Below are positions 1 through 12,954 of a DNA stretch of 64,000 nt, piece by piece; within the stretch, counting starts at the first letter, position 1; each line of letters opens with the position of its first letter. The notes beneath the pieces were generated by a model that saw nothing but the letters and a program-made list of their open reading frames with translations, did not search any database and was not told where the DNA came from. Origin of the DNA: Sporodiniella umbellata (taxonomy: Eukaryota > Mucoromycota > Mucoromycetes > Mucorales > Rhizopodaceae); contig JAIXMR010000123.1 of assembly GCA_025677835.1 (NCBI GenBank), positions 1 to 64,000 on the forward strand, written 5' to 3'. Both the position numbers and the translations under genes were made by a program.

Positions 1-2507
1 AAGACGGTGTGTATAAAATGTTCAAGAATCGCATTTTCTTGTCTATAGATTGGAAGGAAGAGAGAGAATACATACATGTTGGTTATATTGTAAAAACAAT
101 GCGTACTATCCAATACTATACTTCGCTGTTGCATATGTATACATTTATATTGTTATACGGTCTAATAGAATACTTCAAAGCTAATAAAATACTTCATTCT
201 TCATAACCCCATGATTTTCTAATGCCATTACCACACATCCCTTAAGAAACAAGTGCTCATTCTTTTCCTTTCTAAAAAAGCACAAACACACATATCCATA
301 CACAAATATAAAAGAACAACATTTTGTTGTTCTCGATCGATTCTACAGACTGTTTTAGGTATTTAAAATACAAATACAGAAGTTGGCTTATTTCTTTTAG
401 TGTTTACAGGAGAGACAAAGCGTTCCAAAGTAGGAGTACACAACATTGAATTCAAGTCTAAAAAAAAAAAGAAACTCGTTCTTTGTTGGACCAAATATAC
501 TCCAGTTAGTTTAAGTCAGTATATATAGTTAAATGGAAAACTTCTTTTTTCTGTAAAAAAAAAAAAAGGGGGGGCGAGTTGGTTCAGTTACTTTGCAAAA
601 AGAAAAGGCTATTGTTTGCCAGACGATATTAAAACAGACATACAATAACACACCCAAGATCAAAATATCAAGCATGATTTGTATAAAAAAAAGGGAGTCC
701 ATCTTAAAAAACTGTGTGTCATCAATGCTATCTGATAACTAAATAAAGTCTTCGTTGTGGCTGTGCTTGCAGAATTGAATAAGAGGTACTTTTGATGGCA
801 AAATCTAATGAATGGCGCTCTACCTTTAAATCATGAGTCAGCTCACTTTAAAAACATTTGTAGATAGACTTGCCAACTTTCAGTCAGGCCTTGTTCATGT
901 AATATCTGATCATACGAAAAAAAAGCCATCAAAAACCCATTCGTATCTTACAAACTTATTCAAACACTTAACAGAACAGACAATCCTTAAAAAAAGCACG
1001 ATTGGATCGAAAATCGTACTGAAGATCAGAAAATCGGCTTTGTCAAGCGATTGTTAACAGTCGATTTAGTAGAAAGTAGCTTTTACAAAAAAAAAAGTTT
1101 CCTAAAAGGAGTGGACGAAAACATCCACAAAAATGGGAGTGGAGGTAAATTATTGACTTTTAAGAACTTCTTTTTCGCGTTTGAAAGGGTTTTCAGTTAG
1201 TTAGTTTATAACAAGACGTGTGAGAGAATATGTAAATAAAGAAGAATTCTCATTTTAGAAAAAATCAGTTTTGGATTGAATAGTTTAGAAACAAAAAAAA
1301 AAATGGATGTTTGAAACCATCAAATATACTGCTGAACATTTACGATTCTCTGAGTTGAGGATAGTTACAAATAAGGGAATCGCCTCGAAATATTTAGAAC
1401 GGGTGCCATATAATCCGTCAGATAGTTAAGCCAATCGTTTATTTGAGCTGAGTCCCTGCTGTTTTGGGAAATCGCTCCATTTCGTGTAACAAGAGCATAC
1501 TATGCTGACAAGGACAAAAAAAACAGCTCTCTTTTTTCAGCTTAATTGTTTACCCCCTGGCTCTTTCTCCTCTCCCCCCGCTTTGCTTATTTGCCCCCCG
1601 CGCCTACACACAAATATCGACTGCAATAGAGAATTCTAATATGGTATGTATAGCTTTCTCTTTGGGTCGCTCTCCAGTCTTTTTTGATATTCATCAATAT
1701 CAGCAGAAGAGTGCCTTTTTCAATAACCCAATAGTATGCATGTTTACAGACTGTGCTTGACTACACTTTAAAAACTGAATTAAGTTTCAAAAAAGGGGCC
1801 CCCACATAGTGCCTCTCCTTTTTTTTTTGGAGCTCTATTAACCACACAAAATAGAAGAGAGAGTGTGTTGATGAGAAAACAAAGGTTTCTATTTTTGTTT
1901 CCAGATTTAGTTTAATAGCTTTTTTTTTTTTTTTTGAAAAGAACAGATAAAGGTCGCACAATTGTGTAATCGGATCACCAGAAGCTACACTAATCAAGTA
2001 AAAAACTCGATCATAAAGAATCTCTCCTTGAAAATGCCAATAGAAAAGTAAAGGCGATCTCAATGGCTTAATATTTCACCCGCCATTTTACTCAATCTTT
2101 GTTTCTCAGTGGGTGTAAAAGAGTACTTTGGGTTCAAATTGCGCTCGAGCCTTAGACGAATAGGATCCGATTGGGCATCTAGTTTAGTTTGACATTAGTG
2201 TCTACCACCCCTGGCTGCATATCGATTCACCCATTTTTATTTGTATGTGAGTAAACGCACTCCACCTTGCTTAGTGGACAAAACACCATTTTTCTTATTA
2301 AAGAATCGTTTCTTAAATAATGTGATATTCTCACTCTCTCACTCCATCTTTGCTTTCTGTGTGTGCCTTTTTTTTTTTTTTTTTTTTTTTTTGCTCTCAT
2401 ATCTTTTTTCTTATAAAAGGAAACCCATATTAATTGTATCTTTCTTTTCTCTATTTTTTTTTTCTACATTTTTTTATCAAGAAAAATAGCCATTTTGCTT
2501 GTATTCA
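1..2507. other. AT-rich region without a supported gene
   Basis: Only short ORFs in AT-rich DNA. A 74-codon frame at 833-1057 (+) has no recognisable domain or splice context. The frame at 1761-2063 (-) runs through A/T tracts. Poly-T runs at 1920-1935 and 2369-2392 and a pyrimidine-rich leader just before 2508 probably belong to the promoter/5' UTR of the zinc-finger gene. Confidence 0.5.
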
Positions 2508-3062
2508 ATGTCTAAAGGCAGCACTATGAAACGACCTTTTATCAATATGACGCTCACCTCTTCATTAAAGGCCAAATTAAAGCCATGCGGAAAAGTGTAT
2601 ACCTGTAACGAATGCCAAAAACCCTTTAGCAGACCAAGTGCATTAAAAACCCACTCTTACACCCATACAGGCGAGAAACCTCATGCGTGTGACAAGTAAT
2701 GCCTTTCTTCTTATTATTGTCAAGATACTTATAGGTATATTCTTAGGTTGGGCTGTGGTCGTCGTTTTACTGTGATTAGTAACCTTAGACGTCATCTACG
2801 TGTGCATCAACAGCCTCACTCTAGACGTCGCTTGACTGCTCAAGAAAGAAAAGCGCAAGTAGAACGATTAATACATAAGACAGTATACGACAGTCTTCCT
2901 TCGCCTCCACTTTCTGACACCACCTTTTCGCCTCTACAAAACGACTACTATTCCCCGCCTGCATCGCCTCTTTCCGATTGTTTGGAAAGTACCAAGCTTC
3001 GTTTTTTGAAGCCCAAAGTGCCTGGCCACCAACGCTTGTGTATTAGAAATTTGCTAAACTAA
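2508..3062 (+). CDS. Small two-finger C2H2 zinc-finger protein
   Basis: Two exons, 2508-2695 and 2747-3062, joined in phase across a 51-nt GT-AG intron, give 167 aa. Residues ~30-57 hold the first finger ([10 protein letters not shown]...HSYTH) followed by the classic linker TGEKP. The second finger (HACDKLGCGRRF...HLRVH) spans the splice junction, so the intron is needed to complete its Cys pair. A basic stretch after finger 2 ([12 protein letters not shown]) may act as a nuclear localisation signal. The tail is Ser/Pro-rich ([15 protein letters not shown]). The start is the first ATG (2508) after a long pyrimidine-rich leader. Tandem C2H2 pairs of this type are usually DNA-binding transcription factors of the Msn2/Mig1/Zap superfamily; the target and exact orthologue are not identifiable here. 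Confidence 0.85.
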
Positions 3063-3890
3063 CACATTTGTAAGAAAAATAACAAAAAAAAATACACAAA
3101 AATAACAAAAAAAAACAACAACAAAAAACAACAAAAAACAAAAAAAGTAAAATAAAAAAAAGTAAAACAAAACAAAACAAAAGTAAAAAAAAAAAAAAAA
3201 AGTAAAAAAAAAAAAAGAAAAAAAAAAGAAAGAGAGACGTCCTTTATATATACATGTATACATACAACTACAAGCTTCTTTTCATTCTGCTACGCGCTGT
3301 ACCTTCATTCGCATCTTTTGTTATAATTATTTCTCTCTGCTGCCTTAATCTTTTAAATTTTATTGTGTTTTATATGCCCCCTTCTTATGCTTTCTAAAAG
3401 CCTTTTCTTTCCCCTCTGGATAACATAGGTATGTCTCTGGGTAGCCCAAAAAAAGTACCTATACATTTTACATAGTCTCCTTTAATTGTATCTATATGCT
3501 ACATATACCCATCCATCCTTTTTTTCTTTTTTTTTGTTACCTATTTATTATTATCACCCAATTACATTTATGCGTCTTAATGACAATAAAAGCAATAACA
3601 AAATACTATTATTATTTTCTATGAATATCGTTTCAAATGGGTACACATGACACATCCCTAATTTACTTACCTTCCATATTCTCTTTTCCGATATCTTGCC
3701 TATTGCGACTCAGTCATTTTCTATTTACAGTTTATTTATTTTGGGGGAATAAAGCATGGGACTTATTCCTTTTAAATAAACGTGCCGAATTTAGACATAA
3801 GGTTAAGCTCAGCCATGTCATGAGTTGTAGAAAAAAGGTGTGCAAAAAAATATATGTATTTATATGTATAATTTTATTATTGGAGTACGT
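3063..3890. other. Intergenic, A-rich 3' flank between convergent genes
   Basis: Separates the zinc-finger gene (+) and the RRM gene (-). Positions 3071-3225 are almost entirely A with spaced C, G and T, giving a spurious Phe-rich frame on the minus strand. Several AATAAA-like signals are present (e.g. near 3585-3591). No gene seen. Confidence 0.6.
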
Positions 3891-4727
3891 CTAAAACCTC
3901 CCACGTCTTCCACGTTGCGACTTTTTGTCACCGCGTCCTGAGAATCGCTGAGAAAACTTTTGGTGACCAGGCTTTTCATCTAAACGATCTTTATCGTTAT
4001 CTCCACTAAAATCAGTACGGATAGGTCGGCCTTCTATGTACGCACCATTCATTTGTTTTACTGCTTTCTCTGCTTCATCTTCATTTTCAAACGTAATGTA
4101 AGCAATGCCCTTAATACGACCTGAGTCTCGATGAATAGGCATGCCAATATCCCCTACAATCGTACCAAACTTGCTAAACACATCGTACAAAGAGTCTTCT
4201 GTCACATCGAAACTTAAATTAGCTACAAACACTTTGTTTGTTTTGGGTCCATAGTTGGTATCAATTGCTCGTTTCTTGGCCGCTTGGGCATGGTCTACTC
4301 GAATTGTACGCCCCATAAACTCGGTACCGTCCAATTTCATCGCTTGGTTCTTGCCTCCCTCAGTAGCAAAATCAACATGCGCAAATCCTCGTGATTTTTT
4401 ACCATCGGGATGCATTCGAATTCTCACATCTACAACTTCTCCACACTGACTAAAATGTGTTTTGATGTCTTCGGGCTTTGCTTGGAAGCTTAACTGCCCT
4501 ACAAATACAGTAGCCCCTTCAGATCCAAACTGTTTCTTTTGAATTCTTTCCACTTTAAGCTTCTTTGTTGGTGCTTTTTCTTCTTCTTCTTCCTCGACAT
4601 GTTCACGCTTATTGGTGGTTTCAGTTTCTGATTCATTCTCTTGTTGTTCTTCCTCTGAAGAAGAATCTTGATTGTTTTCATCAGAAGAAACATATTCCTC
4701 ACTATCGGAAATCTCTTCTTTGGCCAT
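3891..4727 (-). CDS. NSR1: Nucleolin-like two-RRM nucleolar protein (NSR1/gar2 type)
   Basis: Intronless, 278 aa. The N-terminal ~65 residues are acidic and serine-rich (SSEEEQQENESETE, EEEEEE), as in nucleolin, NSR1 and gar2. RRM1 (~72-148) shows RNP2 VFVGQL and RNP1 SRGFAHVDF. RRM2 (~164-240) shows RNP2 VFVANL and RNP1 KGIAYITF. The C-terminus is a short Arg/Gly tail (SGRGDKKSQRGRRGRF), a reduced form of the GAR domain. This order (acidic, RRM, RRM, GAR) is that of fungal nucleolar proteins for pre-rRNA processing and 40S maturation. It is shorter than yeast NSR1 (414 aa), mainly in the acidic and GAR regions. Function is inferred from architecture. The start is the ATG at 4727; the acidic domain follows directly. 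Confidence 0.88.
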   Translation of the reverse strand: MAKEEISDSEEYVSSDENNQDSSSEEEQQENESETETTNKREHVEEEEEEKAPTKKLKVERIQKKQFGSEGATVFVGQLSFQAKPEDIKTHFSQCGEVVDVRIRMHPDGKKSRGFAHVDFATEGGKNQAMKLDGTEFMGRTIRVDHAQAAKKRAIDTNYGPKTNKVFVANLSFDVTEDSLYDVFSKFGTIVGDIGMPIHRDSGRIKGIAYITFENEDEAEKAVKQMNGAYIEGRPIRTDFSGDNDKDRLDEKPGHQKFSQRFSGRGDKKSQRGRRGRF

Positions 4728-5638
4728 CTTTGATAAAAAGTAAAAGGTATATTAGAAAAAATTAACTTGTAAAAAAAATAGCTGCATAATAGGCGATCTG
4801 TGACTTTTGAAAAGCCACCAAGTAGCGAGACTATCCCCCTTTTTTCAACCACTTTGGTTTTTGCTGATAAAAGTCTGTGTTCAATCTACTTCTTGACCAA
4901 ACATGAATAATATCAATTCAAACCCACATGGTGATACTATACCAGCTCTTATTTTCCCAAGCGGTTTAATAGTAACATGCTTTATTTTAAAGTCTTAGTC
5001 ATATGCCTTTTTAAAACAAAAAGGCTCGGTGGCCCCGTCTCTTCATTGGTAAGATAATCATAAATCAAAACCTGTTTTTTAGGGCATACAAAGCCAAAGC
5101 CAAGAAAAAAAAAAAAATAGAATAAAACGAAAAATTGACTTTGCACATTTTATGTTCAAACGACAAAGTAATGTGCTTTAGCTATATGTTTCAAGACATG
5201 TAGAATGGTTCTATGTTTTAGAAACTGCTCAGTCTACTTTTCTGAACTGTACATGAATCAAAAACAATGGTATTTTTCTTTTTAAAAAGACACCTGGCTT
5301 TTGAATCACGATGGCCATTTACTTACCTATTTTTGTGTCTAAAAGTTTTTAACAATAAAGGTCAAGGGGATAGATCAGGAATTCACACTGCGATCTGATC
5401 CAGTGATAACAAATTTTAATGATGGACTAATTCGATGTTGCGAAGTTTTTCTGTAGAGACGAAAGTCATAGAGTTGTTTTCTCAAAAACTACAAAATGAA
5501 CTTTAAACAATCTACACTTACAACCTGTTGTTTTTTTTTTTTTTTGAAAATAACAAAACGGCCTTTTATAAACCATTTTATTGCCAACCATAGATACCAT
5601 ATCGCGAAAATGTACTCATTTTATTGAAACAGTACATT

Positions 5639-5679
<41 letters not shown>

Positions 5680-8600
5680 GCTTCATCTAAGAAAGCTTTT
5701 AAAAGTATTTTTACTTACATATATCATTCAAATAAGCGACTGTCCAAATTTCAGAATAGTTAAGAATTGGGTTTTTCAAAAGAAAAAAAAATTCAAGCAA
5801 AAATAGAACAAAACTCTTAAATCTGCGTACTACCTTCAAGACACCAGACTACAAGAGGAAATTACCTTGAGCTCCCCGACATTGTACAACTCTATCAACT
5901 TTGATAAGCATCGTCATTATTCTTTTTAAAAAAAATCTTGTGTTGAATAGATATTGCAGGCTTTCCTACTCCAAATTGATTTTTGCATACTCCTTTCTTG
6001 TAAGGATGATAATGTATGGACGTCAAGCCATACTCCAATTGGCGTTCATTAGTCAATTAGGCTCTTTTTATTTTCATAGGATATCACAATGCTTGGGCGC
6101 TTTTTGTACGCTATCTCTTTTATGTTAATTAGGGAGATGGTTTAACAAGAAAGGTCTTCTTTTGATGTTCCCAACAAAAGCTAAGCCTAGCGATAACGTC
6201 AAGCTCACCTCTTGAAAAGAAAGCTTAACGAACGTCATGTTGTATTAACATTGTCAACTACTTGATATGCAAGATGATTTTTTATGTCATCATCATTATC
6301 AAAACAAAACCATCTATTGAATACAGAGATGTACATTACCTTCAAGGTATCATCTAGTGTTGTACTACTGCTCGGGTTATTCTTCAAGTGATATTTTATG
6401 AGCTTTACCAAACAGATGTTTGTCCAAAGTTCTAACAAAGATATTCACTACTTAGGGTCCTCTTTTTAGAACGGTGATAAAACAGTCATTAAACAAAACT
6501 GTACTAAACTTCAATTATCTAGTATTGCGATTATACAAAGCCATATGATAGGTACTCACAACAGTGCTTTTTCAACGTGCGCCCCTCATTTGGTAGGTAA
6601 AACCAATGACCTTGTGAATGTGACTGAAATAAAAAGATGACTTAAAGGCACTTCAAATTTTTTTCAAATCAATAGATCCACCTTGCTGAAAGACCTCTCT
6701 TTAAAGAAGACAAAAAGTTTTGATTTGCTCCTCCAATGCTTGAACGGTCATTTTCTGAGTTTAAACGTTTCCTAAAGTGCAAAACGTTTGGATCTAATGT
6801 AAAACAAGGAAGATAAAAATAAAAAATCCCAAAAATTCAATTGTCAAAAAAAAAGTGGGGGGGAGGAGAGACCGTGTAATCGATCAACTAAAATAACTCT
6901 GCTTAACAGGTCATTTGCTACAAACAAAACCCAATTATTAATGTTTTTTTTTTACTAAAAAGACAAAACTGCGCACAAAGTTTGGTTTTGTAAAAACAAA
7001 TACCAAAAAAAAGAAGCTGAGTGACTTTAATTTCATCTGCTTTGCAAAAAAATCAAGTCACACACGGATTGTTACCTAGACACTTTTTATGTCACCTTCT
7101 AATAAAATCCTCATTTACCCACCCCTCATTTCTACAAACAAGGAACAATCCTATATATTCTGCAGTAGGATAGTTCCGTTCATTCGGTTTGTGGTAAAAA
7201 AAAAAAAAGTCAGATGTTTTTCTCTAAATTGGCAGTTTTTTTTTATGAATGATGTGACAGATGACAGAATGTATACAAGACACGAAATATTGCCCATCTT
7301 ATCATTGTGCCTTTACCTTCCGCTCTTTACTGTTGTCATTTGATGTTTAGCTTGCTTGTTTTCAGATACAAAAAAAAAAAAACGGAATGTCTAATACCAG
7401 GGCTGTTTGAAAAGAAAAAAGAAACTACTACTATTCGGTATCATTGACAGTCTTATGACCTTTTTTTTTTTGTGAAAAGAGAGTGGCATTCAAATTGCTA
7501 AACAGCAGAAAGGAGAAGTATTCCGAAAAGAAAACAGATGTACATAAACATAAACAAATGTACTGTTTACTATTGGTAATGCACTTGATTTTTCTATTAT
7601 AATCAGACGCATCCATTAACTTTTTTTTTTAAAAAAAAAACCTGCTTTCTAGAAACTAATAATCTATAATTCAATGCGCACAATACACTTGTTTTATAAA
7701 AAAAGAAGCTATTATCTTTTATAACATCATTTAAGGCGATAAAGAAAAAGATGTCAAGCAATGTTAAAAGCCTATACCCAGGTAATATCCTCCAAAAACC
7801 ATATAGGAGAAAACAATACAAAAGGTTCTCCAAGAATTCTTTAATCCTAAAGAGTAAAAAAAAACATTTCCCTCCTCCTTTCTTGTTCCCTTTGAGTTAT
7901 CTGCGCGAATCTATTGTAACCTACAAAAAGCGGAGCAAAAAGGCTATTTTTTTCTTGCAAATCTTTTGGTTGAAATGAAACGTTTCTAAAACTACGCACG
8001 CTCACTGTTCTATTGTCATACCCAAAAACATAAGGGATATCTCAAAAAAATCTTAGTAGGGTTTTAGAGTTTAAAATGGACTATAGTGCTATACGTAACC
8101 ATGTAGAATAAAATAAAACCGACATCGTTACTTATTTTTTTTAAAAAGAAAACGACTGTATTAAAAATATAGGTGTAATCACGATATGCTGGCTGCAATG
8201 AATAGCGAGAAACCTTGACACGCAAACTTTATCTGAGGGTGGCTAAATAACCGAATGTAGGTTACATAATTTCACTATATTAGATTAAAGGAAAATATAG
8301 TTGTTAATATAGTGTCTTCTTTTGGTACACCATTAACCTCATGAATAATGACTTCAATAGCGGCAGGATTTGTACAAGAAACCAATAAAATTGCGTGTAG
8401 ATATTCATTTCCCTTGTTGAACTACTTTTCTTTTAGCAATCTCATCCCTTTTTTTTAATCTACGTATATCAAGACTTGATACAAATACAACCTAGCATAC
8501 TGCTGGTTTATTTTTAGAAGCTGACAAATAGTTCGGTCAGTTTTGTTCACTCTTTTGTTATCAACAAAGACATGCTATCATTTGCCAAGCCTGTTTGTGT

Positions 8601-11600
8601 ACATACGCTTTTTTTTTTTTGGAGAAAATTTAGATTACTCTTACTTTACTCAGCATTTTACAGCCCATTTTTTTTTTAGGTTTAAAAATCGAACTAGTTC
8701 CGGTTCTCTTTTGGAATAAAGAGTATACGTTCTATATACTTTAGTCAGCTGTCTTAATTTCCGGTTTTTTTTTTTTTTTTTTGGCTCTAATTGGGTAAGC
8801 CGTTTGCGCTCTATCGTTATTTGAACCCTTCTATATATTAGATAGCCACAAAGACCGAATTGGATTAGTCAAACTCTTCCTTATACTATGGGACTTGAAT
8901 ATCTTGTAATTAGGAATGCCTCTAACCATATAAATCCTTCAGAGATAAAAAGAAATAGCTCGCAGCTTGTTCAGCAACATAGTTCATAACGATAACGATA
9001 AGACTAAGCTCCCAAAGTGAGCAGCTTTTTGCTTTATTCGGTGATACAATTGGTGTGATTAGTTATACAACTCAATGACAAAAGAAAAATAGTTCAAGAG
9101 ACTTAATCAGATAACAGTAATAATCAAAAAAAGTAAAACCGTGTAAAAAACAATTGGAACAGTTTTTTTCTTTTTGATAAGATTTTCTGTTTACTGTTGC
9201 TAATATAAAGTGGCTTTTTTATTAAAGCCTCAATTACACTAAAATACGTACATTACAAAGAAATATACACTGTTTACGATAAAATACATAAATCGATGCA
9301 CTCTCTTTTGGTATTCTCTTAAGGAAATGTACATAAACTAAATTGATGAAAAGATATTTGAAAAAGCGTAATATAGTAGTATTGTGTTATATTGTGTTCG
9401 CTAATGTTTAGTCTTTAGAACAAGTCAAAGATATTTTAGCCAACATATCAGTAACTTTGAATGTGTGACTCTTAGAGCTCTTTTCCTTGCTAAAACGCTG
9501 TCTCTATGTGAGCCTAGCTAGCCTTACGATGTTTTTTCTTTTTTTTTAAAAAAAGATTAAAGTCTTTGCATAGGCACACTGCTATCTAAAGTTACTTTTG
9601 AGTGATTTATTGAATAAAAAAACACATGATTATATACCATGCTAAGCATTGACCTCATATGTAAATGTCTTCTAAATTATTAGTTCAGCAAAGTCAATTG
9701 ACTGAGAGAAACCCCAATATAATGAGCCAACAAACTTTTGGTTAGGGCAAAGTGAATTGATGTTTAAATAGCTAATGAGATTTGACAAAATATTGCCACA
9801 GATAAAACGGTGTTTTAATTGGTAAAACGGCACACACATCCTATTTTCTTTTTCTAGTACATTTGTAATCCAAATTGTTTGAATTAAAGATGATGTCTTC
9901 AAAATTGCGTAAAAAAATTATGTCCTTTATGCCTTAGCGTTGAATCCCGCAGCTTTTTCTCTTTTTTTTTTTTTTTGGAAAAAGTTATAGTAGAAGGTCT
10001 TTCCTGTCATACAATTGGGAAAACACTCATGTATTGATATATTTAGAGGTTTTGACCATTATTCAGAAGAGACACTTGTATCAAACTTTGACACTGACCT
10101 TATTAGTCAAAATATCATTAGTTTTAGTAGTTTATTTTCGAAGTATTTATACAAAAAAATTAGCTAGCTCTTTGATCTCAAAGCTAAAAAAGCTTGCTCA
10201 TAGAACGAAAAAAAACTGTACTTAACAGCCTATCTATAAGTTCAATAAAACTAACCAAAAGACTTTAATTGCTGAATAGCGGTTTTGGCTACCTAGACTT
10301 AGTTTTTTAGGTATTACATTTATACAGAAACATAACACGGCTTGGATAAATAAATGTCTTGGTAATAATACTTTTTGACCCCATTATATACTGAGAGAGA
10401 CCTAATGAAGCATTATCCAAAAAGCTTTATTAATATACACAGCTATTCCGCCTTGATCTGTAGCTTTTGTTTAATTCTTTTCAACATGTCAAATTTGCGT
10501 CAAACATGTACTTTATGTTTATGTAGATTGCGGTGTCTGAAATGTATATTCACATAGTTGAACGAACAATGCCGCTTTATTATGCCCAACACAATATACA
10601 AATATGTACTTGTATAACTTTGTATAACTGTATGCTTAGCCATATATAGCTCTATGTAATGCAAACGTTACACGATATATGTCAAAAAGATTAGTGGTCT
10701 GCGGCCGCTTTGGCAAAATTAATCGGATACAATTTTTTTTAATAAAGAAAAGTTTACTATTAATAAACCGAGAAAAAAAAAGCTCTCAATACGCAATGTA
10801 CATTCCCTTTGACTTTGTACATATACCATGTTTCTTTTTTTTTTTTCGAGTTTAAAGTTTTCAAGCCAACCTGTAACTTTTTGTCGCTTTGATCGACTGC
10901 GAGCCTATAAGTATACTGAGATAAAAAAATACACGAGAGACCATAATATTGCTAAGATACATATTGCCTTTGATCCATATCAAAGGGATGATAAAGTTAA
11001 GCATATCAATTTATTTTTTTTAATAAATTCTACAAATAAAGTGAAATATTAGGCAAGAAAATGACAAAATGGGACAGCTATTTATTCTATCTGTGCCATT
11101 CGCTAAAAAAGAAATCCCGAGATATTTATTATAGCCGCTTTTTGCAACCGAAGGCAGCTCGTTCCTGTCAATCTGCTCAGAGAATTTTTACTTAATTGAT
11201 TGTTTGTGATGCTTTCAACATAACACTACTATAAGTAAACGGGCAAAATTCAAAAACACTTGACTATATGTTTAGCTGTGTATTTGCCGTACCTTTTTTT
11301 AACATCAATGTGAATAGTTGATCAAGCAAGACAAATGATACACAGTTATAATAGACCAGAAGTATGGAAGGTTGTCTTTACATCTAGTACGTACTAACAG
11401 ACTTAAGACATTTTCTTGTTAATTTTTTTCAAGCTACTATAGGAGTGTTTATAACCAAACCAACATACAACACTGAATACACACCCATTTTTTTTTTGGT
11501 ATTGTTTATTAAAAGCTTGTTGGTATATAACAGTACAGTACTAGGAATTTTAGCATATAGGACAGAGAATATAGTTTTTAAGTTCTAGAACGAATACCTT

Positions 11601-12954
11601 TTTTCAGAAGAAAAAAAGAAAAGAAAAGTGAGGTATGTTTTTATATTTGGGGCTTTTTGCCACAACGGCTTTTTCTTTACAGTCTTTCCTCAGCATTTTT
11701 TACTTGCTTAAGCACAACTCAAAAGTTGTAGTTCATTTTGTTCTGTCACGCCTATTAAATGCAAAGTACAACCCCCCTTTTTTTTACAGACTGTATCGGC
11801 AGTTCTGAATACACACAAAACCCATATCACTCTTGCATTTTCAGGTGAGGTGTTTCAGATCTTTATTTATTTAATGGTAGCAGGTTTAGCTATAAAAATT
11901 GCTTTCATTCGGTAAGAGTTTTATGTATGGCTTCGCTTTTTTTTTCTTTTTTCTACGCTAATTATTTATGTTATATAAAGCTGAAGCTGGTTCAGTCAGA
12001 ATATACTACAGTAAAGTTGTGACAATAAAGTTGTAACCTTAAGTAACTGATTTACCTAAGTTTAGTTTGGCTGTTTTAGAAATTCAGACTCATCGTAGTC
12101 TGTATACAAATAAGCTCAAAAGCTATCAAAATATTTTATGTTTTTTAGTAGTAAGTAAATAAATGTGTATGTATGTACATTTTAAAAACTAACATAATAA
12201 GGAGTAGAGTTTTATGTTTTCTTTTACGATAAATCGCCCTAACAATTGGTCTCACGCTTTAGAGAGGGTAGAAAGATCATATATATATATATTAACCAAG
12301 AAAAAAGTCGAACGGCTTATATATAAAAAGATCAAAGGGCTATTGTTTTAACAGAAGATACACCAAAGCAACTTGCTTATAGTAAAAACAAATAAAAAAA
12401 GCATCTACCAAGACTGCCAAAAAACAAAAACAATTTTGCAGTCCAATAAACAAAGAACTTAGCCTATAGCATATTGTAACTACTTGGCCTTCAGCATATA
12501 TTTAATCAAGAAGGTATGCTAAAAAAAAACATTGATAAACAGTGTTTCTAAAGGTATTACTGTTTAAATGGTGATGTATATTTCTTCTAAAAACTAGACT
12601 AAGGCTTACAGACACTATGAAATTATAAGGTTGTTTAAGAAATTTCAAATTGTAGAGCTTATTTCTAAGAGTTGATCAAAAAACGAATTTGTTTTGGTTT
12701 AGCTTTTGAAAAGCTACCAGACAATGATAAGCTCAAACTTCGTTTTTGAACAGCAAACATACCAAACAGTCTATAAAAATGCATGTAATATGATAGCTGG
12801 CTCTGACATCAACTCTGCTGCTGACCGCAGGATACAGCAAGTTTTTTTTTTTTTTTTTTTTTCAGAAAAAAAATTTCTATGTACATCAGTTTATTTTTAT
12901 GAAATGTCAGAAGCCATTCTATCCCCCCAAAAAAAAAGAGCAGCTTAGATACTC
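4728..12954. other. 8.2 kb AT-rich stretch with no convincing gene
   Basis: No frame over about 85 codons, no splice chain giving a recognisable protein, and no tRNA-like B box. It contains many A/T homopolymers, including 39 T at 5640-5678, T-then-A palindromes near 7621-7640, and AT-rich DNA with scattered pyrimidine tracts. It could be a large intergenic region, decayed repeat DNA, or host non-coding RNA genes that cannot be seen by eye. Confidence 0.5.

Noticed and set aside
833..1057. 74-codon plus-strand frame MSQLTLKTFVDRL...
   Set aside because: No splice support, homologue or domain recognised; close to chance length in this composition.
2130..2150. Possible tRNA B-box (GGTTCAAAT)
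   Set aside because: No matching stem or A box around it; not a tRNA.
3054..3263. Phe-rich minus-strand frame
   Set aside because: Produced by an A-rich 3' flank; no protein composition.
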